Shown: piece after piece, positions 50,636 through 60,305 of the stretch
How the letters are laid out: each line of letters starts with the position of its first letter
Position numbering within the stretch: position 1 is the stretch's first letter
Origin: JAVJSU01 sp040219275
GTDB taxonomy: Bacteria; Chloroflexota; Anaerolineae; Aggregatilineales; Phototrophicaceae
Direction of reading: 5' to 3'
DNA length: 64,000 nt
NCBI GenBank assembly: GCA_040219275.1
Contig: JAVJSU010000071.1
Coordinates: 78,679 to 142,678 of the forward strand
Made by a program: the position numbers and the translations under genes
The notes under the pieces: model-generated
Databases searched by the model: none
What the model was told of the DNA's origin: nothing
What the model saw: only the letters and a program-made list of their open reading frames with translations

Positions 50636-52831
50636 TTATCCCGCTGTCGTGCCTTCAGGTATATCTACCGGGTTATAATCTTCTGTCCACCAGACCGGGA
50701 AGGGCGCACGCGGTACGTTGTAGTAATCATCTAAGATACGGCGCACAATCGGCGCGGCGACTTCGGATCCTTCGCGTGAACTCGGCACAGCGACAACAAT
50801 CGCAATCTGTGGATTTTCCGCCGGACTATAAGCGACAAACCACGCATTAGGCGCACTCCCTGCTTGGGCGGTTCCGGTTTTACCGCAGAGTGTATAAGAC
50901 GCATCCCCGAAGACACCTTCAGCCGTGCCGAATTCAGTATCAATCGGCACACCACACATGCCCTGCTGAATGATCCTCAGCACGCCGTCGTTAAAATCTA
51001 GCGTGTTGAGCACTTCTGCACCAAAGGTTTGCTGAACCTCAACGCCATCATAGCCGCCAATTTGTTGCACGAGGTAGGGATCATAAACGGTGCCGCCGTT
51101 CGCCACTGCCGCCGTAACCACCGCCATCCCAAGCGGGGGCAACTGCACGGGGTCTTGCCCGATGGCATTATTGATGGCGCTAGTTACGTCTTGCGGACTG
51201 CCCAGATTACCGGCTGTTCCATCTAAGATGGCATTCACGCGATATGTGCGCCCCAAACCCATACGACGCGCATAATCATCCAGCACATTACCGCCTGTTT
51301 CACGGAACAAACGCGCACCCATTTCATAGAAGAAGGGATTACACGATGCCATGAGCGCCTGATACGGGTAAATTTCGCCCGCAGGTTCGCGTTCATTCAC
51401 AAAGCGCCAATCGTAACGGGTGGCAATCGTATCACCGAGTTGCGGACCGTTCTCCCACTCTAGCTGACAATCAAAAATGGTATCTTCCGCAACAATGCCT
51501 TCATTTAGCGCGGCGGCGATGGTGATAATTTTATAGACCGAGCCGGGGAAGAATTGTTCTTGCGTAACGCGATTGATTAAGGGTCGACGGCTAATGTCAT
51601 TGGCGGCGGCAACATAAGTACCACGATCCTCTATAAAACTGGCATTCTGGTTGAATATAAGCGGATCAACTGTCGGGTAACTGCCCATCGCCAGAATCGC
51701 GCCCGTGTTCACATCCAACACCACCGCACCCGCCCCGGTAGACCGACTCGCCCAATTCGGCGCGGCATAATTAAACGCGTCTTGAAGCGCATCCGCCACG
51801 ATGACCTGTAGACGGCGATCAATCGTCAAGCCAATCGGCACGGGGTTTGTACCCGCAGAACTGGCAAATTCACGTAACGTAAAGGTGCCTCCCGGTTCGA
51901 CAATGCGTAACAGGCGTTCCGGTTGACCGGCAAGCACCGGTTCATACTCTCTCTCAACACCCGCCAAACCGATCTGATCGCCCGCGCCATAGCCACGCGC
52001 TTGATATTCAGTGAGTGCTTCCGCTGGAATAGAGCCAACATATCCGGTGACCGCCGTCAGCGCATTGCCACCATAATAAGTGCGAATGGTGGATGTTCTG
52101 CTGAAATTCTCCTCCAGCCCGCAGGTATTCACCAGGTCGTTGCGATTTTGCGCGTAGGTATCTGTATCCAGCCAACCGAGAAAGAAAATCGTCTCCGGGC
52201 TATACTGTGCAAAGCGTTGCACGAATTCACTCCGAGAACGGCGCATGAGGCGGGTCATCAAGTCAATACAATTATCCACTCCTGCCATACCTTCTTGGGC
52301 TGACCAGAGGTTAATCACACTACCACCATCTTCAACCAGTACTTCCCCATTGCGATCATAGATGGTAGCCCGTCTACGGGTAGCACCACCCGTCGCAAAA
52401 CGGGCATCGCCTGCGAGTTCGGCAAAAATATCCATGCTAGACCACGCCACACCCCAGCGCCCAGCTTCATTGACCACCCGCATGATGCGTCCGGAGTCTT
52501 GAATGGTGCCGAACACCCCGGAATCCAGTACCACATCATAGGTGATGGCGGCGGTAATGCCCTGCAAATGGGTATCTGTAATTGTGAAGCTGATCTCGTT
52601 AATGCCCACAATTTCCTGTGTTTGCTGATAGCGATTCACAAATGCCTGTTGTGCAACCATTTCCTGACTTTGCGAACTCAACAGACCATACATCCGTGCG
52701 TAATCGGCGGCGTTCCATGCCTCCAGAAACGCCTCTACCGTGCTAGCAGGGTCATCCTGTGCGCTGATGTTACCGCCAATCAATAGAAGCATACATATCA
52801 TTATCAAGGTGATACGGTTTAACTTTTTCAT
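50636..52831 (-). CDS. Penicillin-binding protein, class B-like transpeptidase
   Basis: 731 aa from the ATG at 52829-52831, seven bases after AAAGG; upstream Met codons lack this. Signal peptide about 1-25 (MKKLNRITLI start). Then an NTF2-like/MecA-N domain (27-140), a PBP dimerisation region, and the transpeptidase domain with SxxK as SVYK (Ser431), SCN at 496-498 and KTGT near residue 678 (LCGKTGTAQAG). It cross-links peptidoglycan stem peptides outside the cytoplasmic membrane. The domain order resembles PBP2a/PBP3-type proteins; there is no transmembrane helix apart from the signal. Confidence 0.9.
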   Translation of the reverse strand: MKKLNRITLIMICMLLLIGGNISAQDDPASTVEAFLEAWNAADYARMYGLLSSQSQEMVAQQAFVNRYQQTQEIVGINEISFTITDTHLQGITAAITYDVVLDSGVFGTIQDSGRIMRVVNEAGRWGVAWSSMDIFAELAGDARFATGGATRRRATIYDRNGEVLVEDGGSVINLWSAQEGMAGVDNCIDLMTRLMRRSRSEFVQRFAQYSPETIFFLGWLDTDTYAQNRNDLVNTCGLEENFSRTSTIRTYYGGNALTAVTGYVGSIPAEALTEYQARGYGAGDQIGLAGVEREYEPVLAGQPERLLRIVEPGGTFTLREFASSAGTNPVPIGLTIDRRLQVIVADALQDAFNYAAPNWASRSTGAGAVVLDVNTGAILAMGSYPTVDPLIFNQNASFIEDRGTYVAAANDISRRPLINRVTQEQFFPGSVYKIITIAAALNEGIVAEDTIFDCQLEWENGPQLGDTIATRYDWRFVNEREPAGEIYPYQALMASCNPFFYEMGARLFRETGGNVLDDYARRMGLGRTYRVNAILDGTAGNLGSPQDVTSAINNAIGQDPVQLPPLGMAVVTAAVANGGTVYDPYLVQQIGGYDGVEVQQTFGAEVLNTLDFNDGVLRIIQQGMCGVPIDTEFGTAEGVFGDASYTLCGKTGTAQAGSAPNAWFVAYSPAENPQIAIVVAVPSSREGSEVAAPIVRRILDDYYNVPRAPFPVWWTEDYNPVDIPEGTTAG

Positions 52832-53069
52832 ACAAAAACCTTTGTAAAACCCCTGAGAGCAGGTTAACTTCAAGTTGGGACAACTATAATGCGCCAGTCT
52901 ATTTCCGTCTATATGAGCGTAGGGGAAACGGTGATTTAAGGAAAATCACATCAATATAGAGTAAAATAAATAAGAACAGATCATGTGGCTTACTGTTTTC
53001 AGCGAATTACCCGCTAGGTAGCCAACACACAACACAATTTACCCATACCAGCTATGCTAAGAGCCAAAA

Positions 53070-55871
53070 GTGAGAAAAATACCTTTGGAAGCCTTCACAC
53101 AAATTATTCGGACGCTCAACACGTTTACTAACACAGGCGATGGCGCACAAGCCCTTATTGATTGGCTGAATGAACATATTGCGCCGTCTGCCATCTATTT
53201 GAGCCAGTCCGGTCTGATCTTCTCTGCACGAAATTTCACCTTACCTGACGACGTGATGATCTGGTTGCAAGACAAAGATAACTGGCAACAATGGGAGACA
53301 TCGCGTCAGGTCGATAATAACAATCCGGTTGGTTCGCTCGATTTTGAGGGCGACACCCTGCTCATTCCGTTACGGTGTGATGGTATCGTATACGGTATGA
53401 TTTGTTTGGATGGCAACCCCAGAGAGTCGTCACAAATCTTGATCCTTGCGGCGCTCCTCAGCGAACGCCTGCATCATCTTGAAGCCCCCATGGAAGTGCT
53501 TTCTGACGAACCGCTTGAATTGGTCGCCAGCGCGGATTTGCTCGAACAGGACACATTGCGAAATCGTGCCCTAAGCGCCCTCAACGAAATCAGCGAAATT
53601 CTAGCACGGAATGCCAGTGGACAAGCTATCTGGGAACCCCTACACCATCAACTCATCTATTTGTTTGATACAACATCGCTGTTTGTTGGACTATACGATG
53701 CCCATCGTGAGTCCTTAAATTTAACGCTCGTTTCTGAAAACGGCTTACGTATTCATCATGAACCCATCCAATTATGCGGTCTCAGCCTCGGTGTCATCAA
53801 GCATGGGCAAACGCTTCATTTTGATGACCTGAGCGAAGAACGAGAGCGGCTACTCGCTCTGAGTATTTCCCCTGATGAGCGTGAACCCGGCTATGGTGCG
53901 CTCTCGTGGATGGGCATTCCCTTACGTGACCGTAACCGCCAAACTATAGGGCTGATCGCCATTCAGAATGACATGCCGGGAGCCTATAATGATGATGACC
54001 TTGCCCTACTCACAACCATCGCCGGGCAGATTTCTTTGGCAATTGATAACGCCTTTCTCTTAGATGCTGAACAGGAACGCCGACGGATCGCCAATATCCT
54101 GATGGACGTGGGGCGCGTGGTCAGTTCCACACTACAGACCAATGAATTGCTGGAACGCATCTTTGAACAAATGGAGCGCCTGCTCAATTTCGATCAGGCG
54201 GTTGTATTGCTCCCTGTTGAAGCAGATGCTCTGCATCCATCAGAAGACGGTCAACTGCGGTTGGTCATGGAAGCCATAAGAGGGTATCGCGCAGAGATGA
54301 AAGGGACGCGCCTCGCATTTGGCGCAGAAACACTGGTTTCACAGGTCACCGCGTCGCATCAACCGGTGGTCATCCGTGATATGGATGCCCATTCGCAGGC
54401 TGGCTGGAGCATGATAAACCCGCGCACCCGCTCATGGATTGGTGCGCCGATGCTGGTTCAGGAGCGAGTTGTGGGCATACTTGTTGTGGAGAAAGTCTCG
54501 CCTTATTATTACAGTGACGAAGATACCACAACCATATTTGCGCTCGCACGGCAGGCAGGGGTCGCCATTGAAAATGCCCGTTTGCTCGCACGCTCTGAGG
54601 AAAGCCTGCAACAGGTGCAAAAACGTGCCCGCAGATTAGCCATCATCAACAAACTTGCGGCGATTGCTAGCTCCACGCTGGAACGTGACCCTATTCTGCA
54701 TAGTGCCGCCGAGCTACTCACCGATTTATTTATCGTGCGCCATTGTTCCATCGCGCTCTACGATCAGGAAGACCATACCCTGACAATTGTCGCGGAACAT
54801 CCAGATACCTATAGCTTGGCGCAGGAAATCACCATCGCGGACTATCCGCTTTTGCTACAGGCATTTACCGAGCGCGTGCCATTTGCGATCAATGAATTAG
54901 ACGATCACGCCTTGCCGGAAAAATTGCTGATGAATGCCGAAGAGGTGCAGGCGATTATGCTGATGCCCCTCATCACCCGTGACCGTTTCATCGGAATCAT
55001 TATGATGGACACCTATGATCCTGATAAACATTTTGACTCGATTGATCGTGAATTTGCGGAAACTGTCGCCTCCCAAATCGCCATTTCCATCAGCAATGCG
55101 GAACTTTACGATCAGGCAATTGAGGCGAACCGGTTGAAAAGTGAGTTTCTTGCCAACATCAGCCATGAACTCCGCACCCCGCTTAATCCAATCATCGGCT
55201 ACACAGATTTAATGGTCGACGGGGTGTATGGCGAAATGTCAGACAAACAAGTTGAACGTCTAGTGACCGTCAACCAGAGCGCCAAACATTTGCTGAACGT
55301 GATTAGCGATCTGTTTGACCTATCCATGATCGAAGCGGAACAGATGGAACTCGAAATTCTGCCGGTCAACATTGATGAAGTGATTGCAAGCGTCATCGAC
55401 GATATTCAGCCTAAAGCAGACGCGAAAGGTCTCGAATTTATCATCGAAACGCCCGATAAATTACCCCGTTTGCAGGGCGACACCCAGCGTTTAAATCAGG
55501 CGCTTATCAACATTACCGATAATGGGGTGAAGTTCACTGCGGAAGGGTCTGTTTCGTTTAGAGTTTATCCTATTAAAGTAGAAGCCGGGCATTGTGAAAA
55601 ACTCCCCACCCTGCCCAAACGCGTCCATGATGGCACATGGCTGGCGATTTCTGTGCAAGATTCAGGCATCGGCATTGCACCGGAGGATCAGAACATTATT
55701 TTTGACGCATTCCGGCAGGTAGATGGCTCGACGATTCGCAAATTTGAAGGCACCGGCTTAGGTCTCGCCATCGCGCAACGCCTCATCATCATGCACGAAG
55801 GACACATCTGGATAGACAGCCAGATCAATCACGGCACCACCGTCCATATTCTGTTGCCAACGGTGGAATAA
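53070..55871 (+). CDS. Multi-GAF sensor histidine kinase
   Basis: 933 aa, GTG start, cytoplasmic. About 170 N-terminal residues of unknown fold, then three GAF domains (roughly 175-335, 350-510 and 530-680), followed by HisKA with the phosphoacceptor His699 (NISHELRTPLN) and HATPase_c with N box NQALINITDNGVKF, G1 DSGIGIAPED, F and G2 box FDAFRQVDGSTIRKFEGTGL. It should sense small molecules or redox state through GAF domains and phosphorylate a response regulator. No response regulator is adjacent, so the partner is elsewhere. Confidence 0.93.
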   Translation: MRKIPLEAFTQIIRTLNTFTNTGDGAQALIDWLNEHIAPSAIYLSQSGLIFSARNFTLPDDVMIWLQDKDNWQQWETSRQVDNNNPVGSLDFEGDTLLIPLRCDGIVYGMICLDGNPRESSQILILAALLSERLHHLEAPMEVLSDEPLELVASADLLEQDTLRNRALSALNEISEILARNASGQAIWEPLHHQLIYLFDTTSLFVGLYDAHRESLNLTLVSENGLRIHHEPIQLCGLSLGVIKHGQTLHFDDLSEERERLLALSISPDEREPGYGALSWMGIPLRDRNRQTIGLIAIQNDMPGAYNDDDLALLTTIAGQISLAIDNAFLLDAEQERRRIANILMDVGRVVSSTLQTNELLERIFEQMERLLNFDQAVVLLPVEADALHPSEDGQLRLVMEAIRGYRAEMKGTRLAFGAETLVSQVTASHQPVVIRDMDAHSQAGWSMINPRTRSWIGAPMLVQERVVGILVVEKVSPYYYSDEDTTTIFALARQAGVAIENARLLARSEESLQQVQKRARRLAIINKLAAIASSTLERDPILHSAAELLTDLFIVRHCSIALYDQEDHTLTIVAEHPDTYSLAQEITIADYPLLLQAFTERVPFAINELDDHALPEKLLMNAEEVQAIMLMPLITRDRFIGIIMMDTYDPDKHFDSIDREFAETVASQIAISISNAELYDQAIEANRLKSEFLANISHELRTPLNPIIGYTDLMVDGVYGEMSDKQVERLVTVNQSAKHLLNVISDLFDLSMIEAEQMELEILPVNIDEVIASVIDDIQPKADAKGLEFIIETPDKLPRLQGDTQRLNQALINITDNGVKFTAEGSVSFRVYPIKVEAGHCEKLPTLPKRVHDGTWLAISVQDSGIGIAPEDQNIIFDAFRQVDGSTIRKFEGTGLGLAIAQRLIIMHEGHIWIDSQINHGTTVHILLPTVE

Positions 55872-56031
55872 AAAATCATACTAATCTTCCCGGCTTACAT
55901 AGACCATAAACACGCGGATTAGACACAACGCTAGCCCGCGTAGTTGTCGTCTTTTATACGCTTACGTTACAATCCATGCGTTAATCTAATCTTGATTTGA
56001 ATAATGACTTGATTTTTTAGGAGTGAGAAAA

Positions 56032-56508
56032 ATGCGTTACACACCCAAGGGACCGGTGGGACATTTTTTTGAGGAGATCGCAGTCGGTGATGTGCTTATC
56101 ACGCAGGGACGGACGATCACTGAAGCCGACATCGTAAATTTTGGCAACGTCATCGGTGATTTTAACCCGCTTCATTTTGACGCAGAGTACATGAAAAATA
56201 GTATGTTCGGGGAACGCATCGCGCACGGCATGTTGACGCTTAGTTTTGCCACCGGACTGGGCAATCAACTAGGCGCGAACCTCGGCACGATTCTGGCGTT
56301 CAAAGGCTTGAACATCGAATTCCGCAAACCGGTCTTTATTGGCGATACCATCCGGCTAAAAACCACCGTCACCGAAACACGCAAATCCTCCAAACAACCC
56401 GGCGGCTGGGTGACGCAACAAGTCGAAATCTTGAACCAAAACGACGAGGTTGTGCAGGAAGGCAGTTGGTCATCACTGGTCGCCTCAAAACCGGACGGCA
56501 TGGCGTAG
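56032..56508 (+). CDS. MaoC-family (R)-hydratase 1
   Basis: 158 aa; the ATG at 56032 has AGGAG eight bases upstream, whereas an in-frame GTG at 56023 overlaps the site. The single hotdog domain carries the hydratase-2 motif around IGDFNPLHFDAEYMKNS and FGERIAHGMLTLSFATG, with Asp and His of the catalytic dyad. It adds water to an enoyl-CoA, as in (R)-specific beta-oxidation or PHA precursor supply. It is a paralogue of the protein at 56803 but lies on its own before a terminator-like repeat. Confidence 0.88.
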   Translation: MRYTPKGPVGHFFEEIAVGDVLITQGRTITEADIVNFGNVIGDFNPLHFDAEYMKNSMFGERIAHGMLTLSFATGLGNQLGANLGTILAFKGLNIEFRKPVFIGDTIRLKTTVTETRKSSKQPGGWVTQQVEILNQNDEVVQEGSWSSLVASKPDGMA

Positions 56509-56545
56509 CACTGTATAAAAATCCTGCTTAATCGCGGCTTACTAT

Positions 56546-56576
56546 GTAGTGGCGACCTGCTAGGTCGCCTTTTTTG
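56546..56576 (+). repeat. Dispersed palindrome, copy 7 (terminator-like)
   Basis: GGCGACCT and AGGTCGCC arms around GCT, preceded by GTAGT instead of GTAGG, followed by TTTTTTG. Acts as a likely rho-independent terminator for MaoC hydratase 1. Confidence 0.8.
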
Positions 56577-56802
56577 CAATTGATCCTATTGGTAACTAAC
56601 AATCAATTCCATGACATTTATGGTGGGCTTGCGCCTCTACTTTTTTTTCGTTCCGGCTTATACTATCAACTACATGGTGCAGAGGCATTGAGGCAGACTG
56701 GATTGGTACTAGGTCACTTCGATCTGATTTACTCGAAACAATGCTGATGATGTTGCACTAGATAACCTTTGGCGCAATCAACAACTGAAGGGAACGTTTA
56801 TT

Positions 56803-57348
56803 ATGAAATTACGCAAAGATCGCCCTGTCGGCTACTTCTTTGAAGATTACGAAGTCGGGCAGACCATGATTTCACGCGGGCGCACCATTACCGAGTCGGA
56901 CATCGTGCAATTCGGTTCACTCACGGGTGATTTCAACCCGATGCACTTTGATGCAGATTACATGCAAGATCACATGCTCGGTAGCCGCGTGGCGCATGGC
57001 ATGTTGACGGTCAGTTATGCTGTCGGGCAAGCCTATCAACTCGGCTTTCTGGAGCAAACTGTGCTGTCATTCCGCTCAATGGCGATGAAATTCAGCCAGC
57101 CCGTTTATATCGGCGATACGGTGCATGTGGAAATCAAAGTTAAGGAAATGAAGCCCGCCAAACGACTCGGCGGTGGCACCGTGACGCTAGAAATCCGCAT
57201 CGTCAATCAAGAGGATAAAGCGGTGCAAAAAGGCGAATGGGTGGTGCTGGTCGCCTCTGCGGAAACGGTCGTCGATACCGCAGAGATGGAAAAAGTGGAC
57301 GGAAACGACGCAAGTACAGGCGACAACAAGGAAAGTGACTCTGAATGA
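56803..57348 (+). CDS. MaoC-family (R)-hydratase 2
   Basis: 181 aa. The hydratase motif is GDFNPMHFDADYMQDHMLGS followed by RVAHGMLTVSYAVG, close to the neighbouring paralogue. The C-terminal 25 residues are an acidic Glu/Asp tail not present in hydratase 1. It starts a rightward operon: its last codons overlap the surE start (ATGA), so translation is coupled. The two hydratases may act on different chain lengths; both are probably cytoplasmic. Confidence 0.88.
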   Translation: MKLRKDRPVGYFFEDYEVGQTMISRGRTITESDIVQFGSLTGDFNPMHFDADYMQDHMLGSRVAHGMLTVSYAVGQAYQLGFLEQTVLSFRSMAMKFSQPVYIGDTVHVEIKVKEMKPAKRLGGGTVTLEIRIVNQEDKAVQKGEWVVLVASAETVVDTAEMEKVDGNDASTGDNKESDSE

Positions 57349-58097
57349 CGTATATTCTGGTAACAAACGATGATGGCGTAACCGCACCCGGCATTTTCGC
57401 GCTGGCACAGGCGATGCAACAATTCGGCGAGGTACAGGTTTCTGCCCCATCGACCAATCAAAGCGCGAGCGGGCATAAGAAGACCCTCTTTACGGATATT
57501 CCCTACCAAAGAACCGCCCTTGCTGATGGCACACCCGCCTTGAGCGTCACCGGATCTCCGGCGGATTGCATCGCGGTGGCGGCACTCGGCGCGGCGAAGT
57601 GGCCCCCTCGTCTGGTCGTCAGTGGCATTAATCGTGGCGGCAATATGGGTCAGGACATCACCTATAGCGGCACGGTCACGGCGGCACTCGAAGCGACCAT
57701 TCATGCAGTTCCGTCGGTAGCGTTTTCGCTGGATAATCAGCAAGCGAATGGTCCACAGGAATATGCAGAAGCGGCACGCATCGCCGTTGCGGTGGTTAAG
57801 CGTGTACTAGAACATCAACTACCACCGTTTACCATCTTGAACGTCAATATTCCGGCGGTGGATAAAGTGAAAGGGTTGCGCCTCACACGGCAAGGCATCC
57901 GCATTTATCTGGATGAGCTTGAAGTCAGTGAGTCTGCCTATCGCATCGTCGGCGAACCGCCTACGGGTGTATTGGATGAATTTGGCACGGATTTATGGGC
58001 GGTGAATAATGGGTACGCGAGCATCACACCCATTCACCTTGATCTGACCGCCCATCAATTTATGGCAGACCTCGCCGCATGGGATATTGAGGTCTAG
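57345..58097 (+). CDS. surE: 5'/3'-nucleotidase SurE
   Basis: 250 aa, usual length. N-terminal TYILVTNDDGVTAPGIFAL contains the NDDG metal-binding motif, and LVVSGINRGGNMGQDITYSG TV carries the conserved SGxNxGxN region. SurE dephosphorylates nucleoside 5'- and 3'-monophosphates and short polyphosphates with a divalent metal. Overlaps the preceding hydratase by 4 bases; the next gene starts 38 bases later at the supported ATG (58135), so all are likely co-transcribed. Confidence 0.95.
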   Translation: MTYILVTNDDGVTAPGIFALAQAMQQFGEVQVSAPSTNQSASGHKKTLFTDIPYQRTALADGTPALSVTGSPADCIAVAALGAAKWPPRLVVSGINRGGNMGQDITYSGTVTAALEATIHAVPSVAFSLDNQQANGPQEYAEAARIAVAVVKRVLEHQLPPFTILNVNIPAVDKVKGLRLTRQGIRIYLDELEVSESAYRIVGEPPTGVLDEFGTDLWAVNNGYASITPIHLDLTAHQFMADLAAWDIEV

Positions 58098-58134
58098 ACA
58101 GCTACAAACAAGACAAAATAGAGCAACAGGTGTA

Positions 58135-58722
58135 ATGATGACCGATCAAGTGTTGACAGAACAACTGACAATTGAAGAGTACATCCGACTTTTTGATAAA
58201 GAAGGTCCGCTTGAGATTATCGACGGGGAAATTATCATCATGAGTCCCAATGTTTTCGGACATATTTTTACCATTCGCACATTGTTCTTGATTTTGCATA
58301 CTTTCGTAACAAACTTCAAATTAGGCGAAGTCTTCACCGAAAGCACCTTTGTACTGCCCGATACCAGCAAACAATGGGTTAAGGGGTCACGCTTACCGGA
58401 TTTAATATTTATCCGTGCTGGACGATTGGATGACTATAAAACGAACACACCGGATTGGCGCGAAAAACCGTTGATGATTGTGCCTGATCTCGTCGTGGAA
58501 GTGGTTTCTCCGGGCGATAGCTACAGTGATATTGACCGCAAAGTGGACACCTATCTCGCCGATGGTGTCGAACGCATCTGGATTATCGACCCGCAACGCC
58601 GTAAGGTGCGCGTACATCTACAGGCACAAGCCCACCCGATTACCTATAAAGACTCACAAATGTTAGATGGTGGCGAAACGCTACCCGAATTTTCTGTCAA
58701 AGTGAGCGAGTTATTTGAATGA
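58135..58722 (+). CDS. Uma2 family PD-(D/E)XK nuclease-like protein
   Basis: About 195 aa from ATG 58135 or 58138, both after CAGG; an in-frame reading from 58087 would overlap the surE stop region and lacks a site. Core: GPLEIIDGEIIIMSPNVFGH, SRLPDLIFIRAGRLDDYKTN, LVVEVVSPGDSYSDIDRKVD with the nuclease acidic residues, YLADGVERIWIIDPQRRKVR and a LPEFSVKVSELF C-terminus. Paralogue of the gene at 37200. Biological function unknown. It overlaps the next gene by 4 bases. Confidence 0.9.
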   Translation: MMTDQVLTEQLTIEEYIRLFDKEGPLEIIDGEIIIMSPNVFGHIFTIRTLFLILHTFVTNFKLGEVFTESTFVLPDTSKQWVKGSRLPDLIFIRAGRLDDYKTNTPDWREKPLMIVPDLVVEVVSPGDSYSDIDRKVDTYLADGVERIWIIDPQRRKVRVHLQAQAHPITYKDSQMLDGGETLPEFSVKVSELFE

Positions 58723-59435
58723 AACACTTAGTCGGAAATGTCTACGGCATCTTAACGCAATTCGGCTTTTTGAATTCGTATGTGCTCACGCTGGATGATG
58801 GCGTTGCCGTGATTGATATTGGCTTGGACCGTAAGCATGTGGAGCGCCTTTTCGACGGCTTGAAGAAATTCGGCTGGTCAGAGACGGACATCAAACATAT
58901 TTTCATCACCCATGCCCATTATGACCATTGTGGTGGTCTGGCGGATTTACAACGTCAGGTCAACGCGACGACCTATGCCCATCGGCTAGATGCACCGATT
59001 ATCAGGGGCGAAAAACAGCCTTCACTAGCCAATCCTGATGAACTGAGCGGCATCCCGCGCTTAATGTATAACGTCGTTTTCCGTAATCCACCGACAAGCA
59101 CACCTGCACGGGTGGATATTGAACTCGGCAACGATGACACGCTAGACGCAATCTATCCCGGAATGCAGATCGTCCACTTGCCCGGTCACAGCTATGGACA
59201 GATCGGCGTATGGCTATCGCAGGAGAAAATGCTCATCGGAGGTGATGTGATGATGCGAACCCCATTTCGGCTGACCATGCCCATCCGTGCCGCCTCACCG
59301 GATTGGTCCGCCGCCAAAGACTCGATTCGCAAAGTCGGTAGTATGGGCGTAGATGCACTTTTTTTAGGGCACGGTCAGCCAATTACAACGGGTGCAGCGA
59401 CCCAAATTGATAAGCTCGTCCGGCATATCGGGTAA
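58719..59435 (+). CDS. MBL-fold metallo-hydrolase
   Basis: 238 aa, cytoplasmic. The zinc motif HAHYDH is at 65-70 (FITHAHYDHCGGLADLQRQV), and later ligands appear in IVHLPGHSYGQIGVW and GGDVMMRTPF. Family members hydrolyse lactones, glutathione thioesters or phosphoesters; the pattern with PGHSYGQIGVW resembles the glyoxalase II-like group. It overlaps the Uma2 gene by 4 bases and is followed after 11 bases by prmC, so the whole set is one operon. Confidence 0.9.
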   Translation: MKHLVGNVYGILTQFGFLNSYVLTLDDGVAVIDIGLDRKHVERLFDGLKKFGWSETDIKHIFITHAHYDHCGGLADLQRQVNATTYAHRLDAPIIRGEKQPSLANPDELSGIPRLMYNVVFRNPPTSTPARVDIELGNDDTLDAIYPGMQIVHLPGHSYGQIGVWLSQEKMLIGGDVMMRTPFRLTMPIRAASPDWSAAKDSIRKVGSMGVDALFLGHGQPITTGAATQIDKLVRHIG

Positions 59436-59446
59436 GTGAACCATTC

Positions 59447-60289
59447 ATGACGAGCATATTTGATGCTTTAAAGGATGCCAGATACCGTTTTGAGCCGGTA
59501 TCTTCCTCCGCAAATTTGGACGCACAACTCCTTCTCGCGCAGTGTTTGGGACAAAGCAGAGCCTACGTCATCGCCCATAAAGAGCAGATATTGACGCAAG
59601 CAGAACAGTCTGCCTATGAAACCGTCGTCGCCCGCAGAGCACAGGGCGAACCCATCGCCTATATCCTCGGCACACGCGCATTTTATGACCGCGAGTTTAT
59701 TGTGTCGCCTGCGGTACTTATCCCGCGTCCAGAAACCGAGCATCTTATCGAAGCGGCGCTAGACTTTATTAAGATCCGCGACGGGATCACGGCGGTGGAT
59801 GTGGGAACGGGAAGCGGCGCAATTATCGTCACGGTCAAGGCGAACGCCCCGCATATCAACGCCTATGCAACGGACATCAGCCCGGACGCGCTCCATATTG
59901 CACGCAAAAATGCGACGGAAAATAGTGTAGAGATCACATTTTTTCAGGGGAATTTAGTGCACCCGTTGATAGATGCCAATATTCATGTTGATTTGCTCAT
60001 GGCGAATCTGCCATATATTGGCACGGAGACGTTGCAAACATTGGACGTTCGCAAATTTGAACCGCATCTGGCGTTGGATGGTGGTGCAGATGGATTAGAT
60101 TTGATCCGTGAGTTACTACTGGAACAGTGTCCACAAGTGTGTAATGCGGGTGCGCTGATTTTGCTGGAAATCGGGGCAGATCAGGGTGAAGCGACGCGCC
60201 GACTCGCGCAATCACTCCACCCTGTTGAAGTTAAAATTATCAAAGATTATGCAGGGCATGATCGGATTGTCTCTATCCGCCTGCCATGA
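59447..60289 (+). CDS. prmC: Release factor glutamine methyltransferase
   Basis: 280 aa. SAM motif DVGTGSGAI (118-126), PRPETE substrate loop (93-98) and the catalytic tetrapeptide, here NLPY (187-190) instead of the more usual NPPY. PrmC methylates the Gln of the GGQ motif in release factors, including RF1 encoded at 32849. The N-terminal helical domain is complete. Last gene of the operon; it converges with the STAS-like gene 17 bases away. Confidence 0.93.
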   Translation: MTSIFDALKDARYRFEPVSSSANLDAQLLLAQCLGQSRAYVIAHKEQILTQAEQSAYETVVARRAQGEPIAYILGTRAFYDREFIVSPAVLIPRPETEHLIEAALDFIKIRDGITAVDVGTGSGAIIVTVKANAPHINAYATDISPDALHIARKNATENSVEITFFQGNLVHPLIDANIHVDLLMANLPYIGTETLQTLDVRKFEPHLALDGGADGLDLIRELLLEQCPQVCNAGALILLEIGADQGEATRRLAQSLHPVEVKIIKDYAGHDRIVSIRLP

Positions 60290-60305
60290 AAAACGCATGT
60301 GTAAA

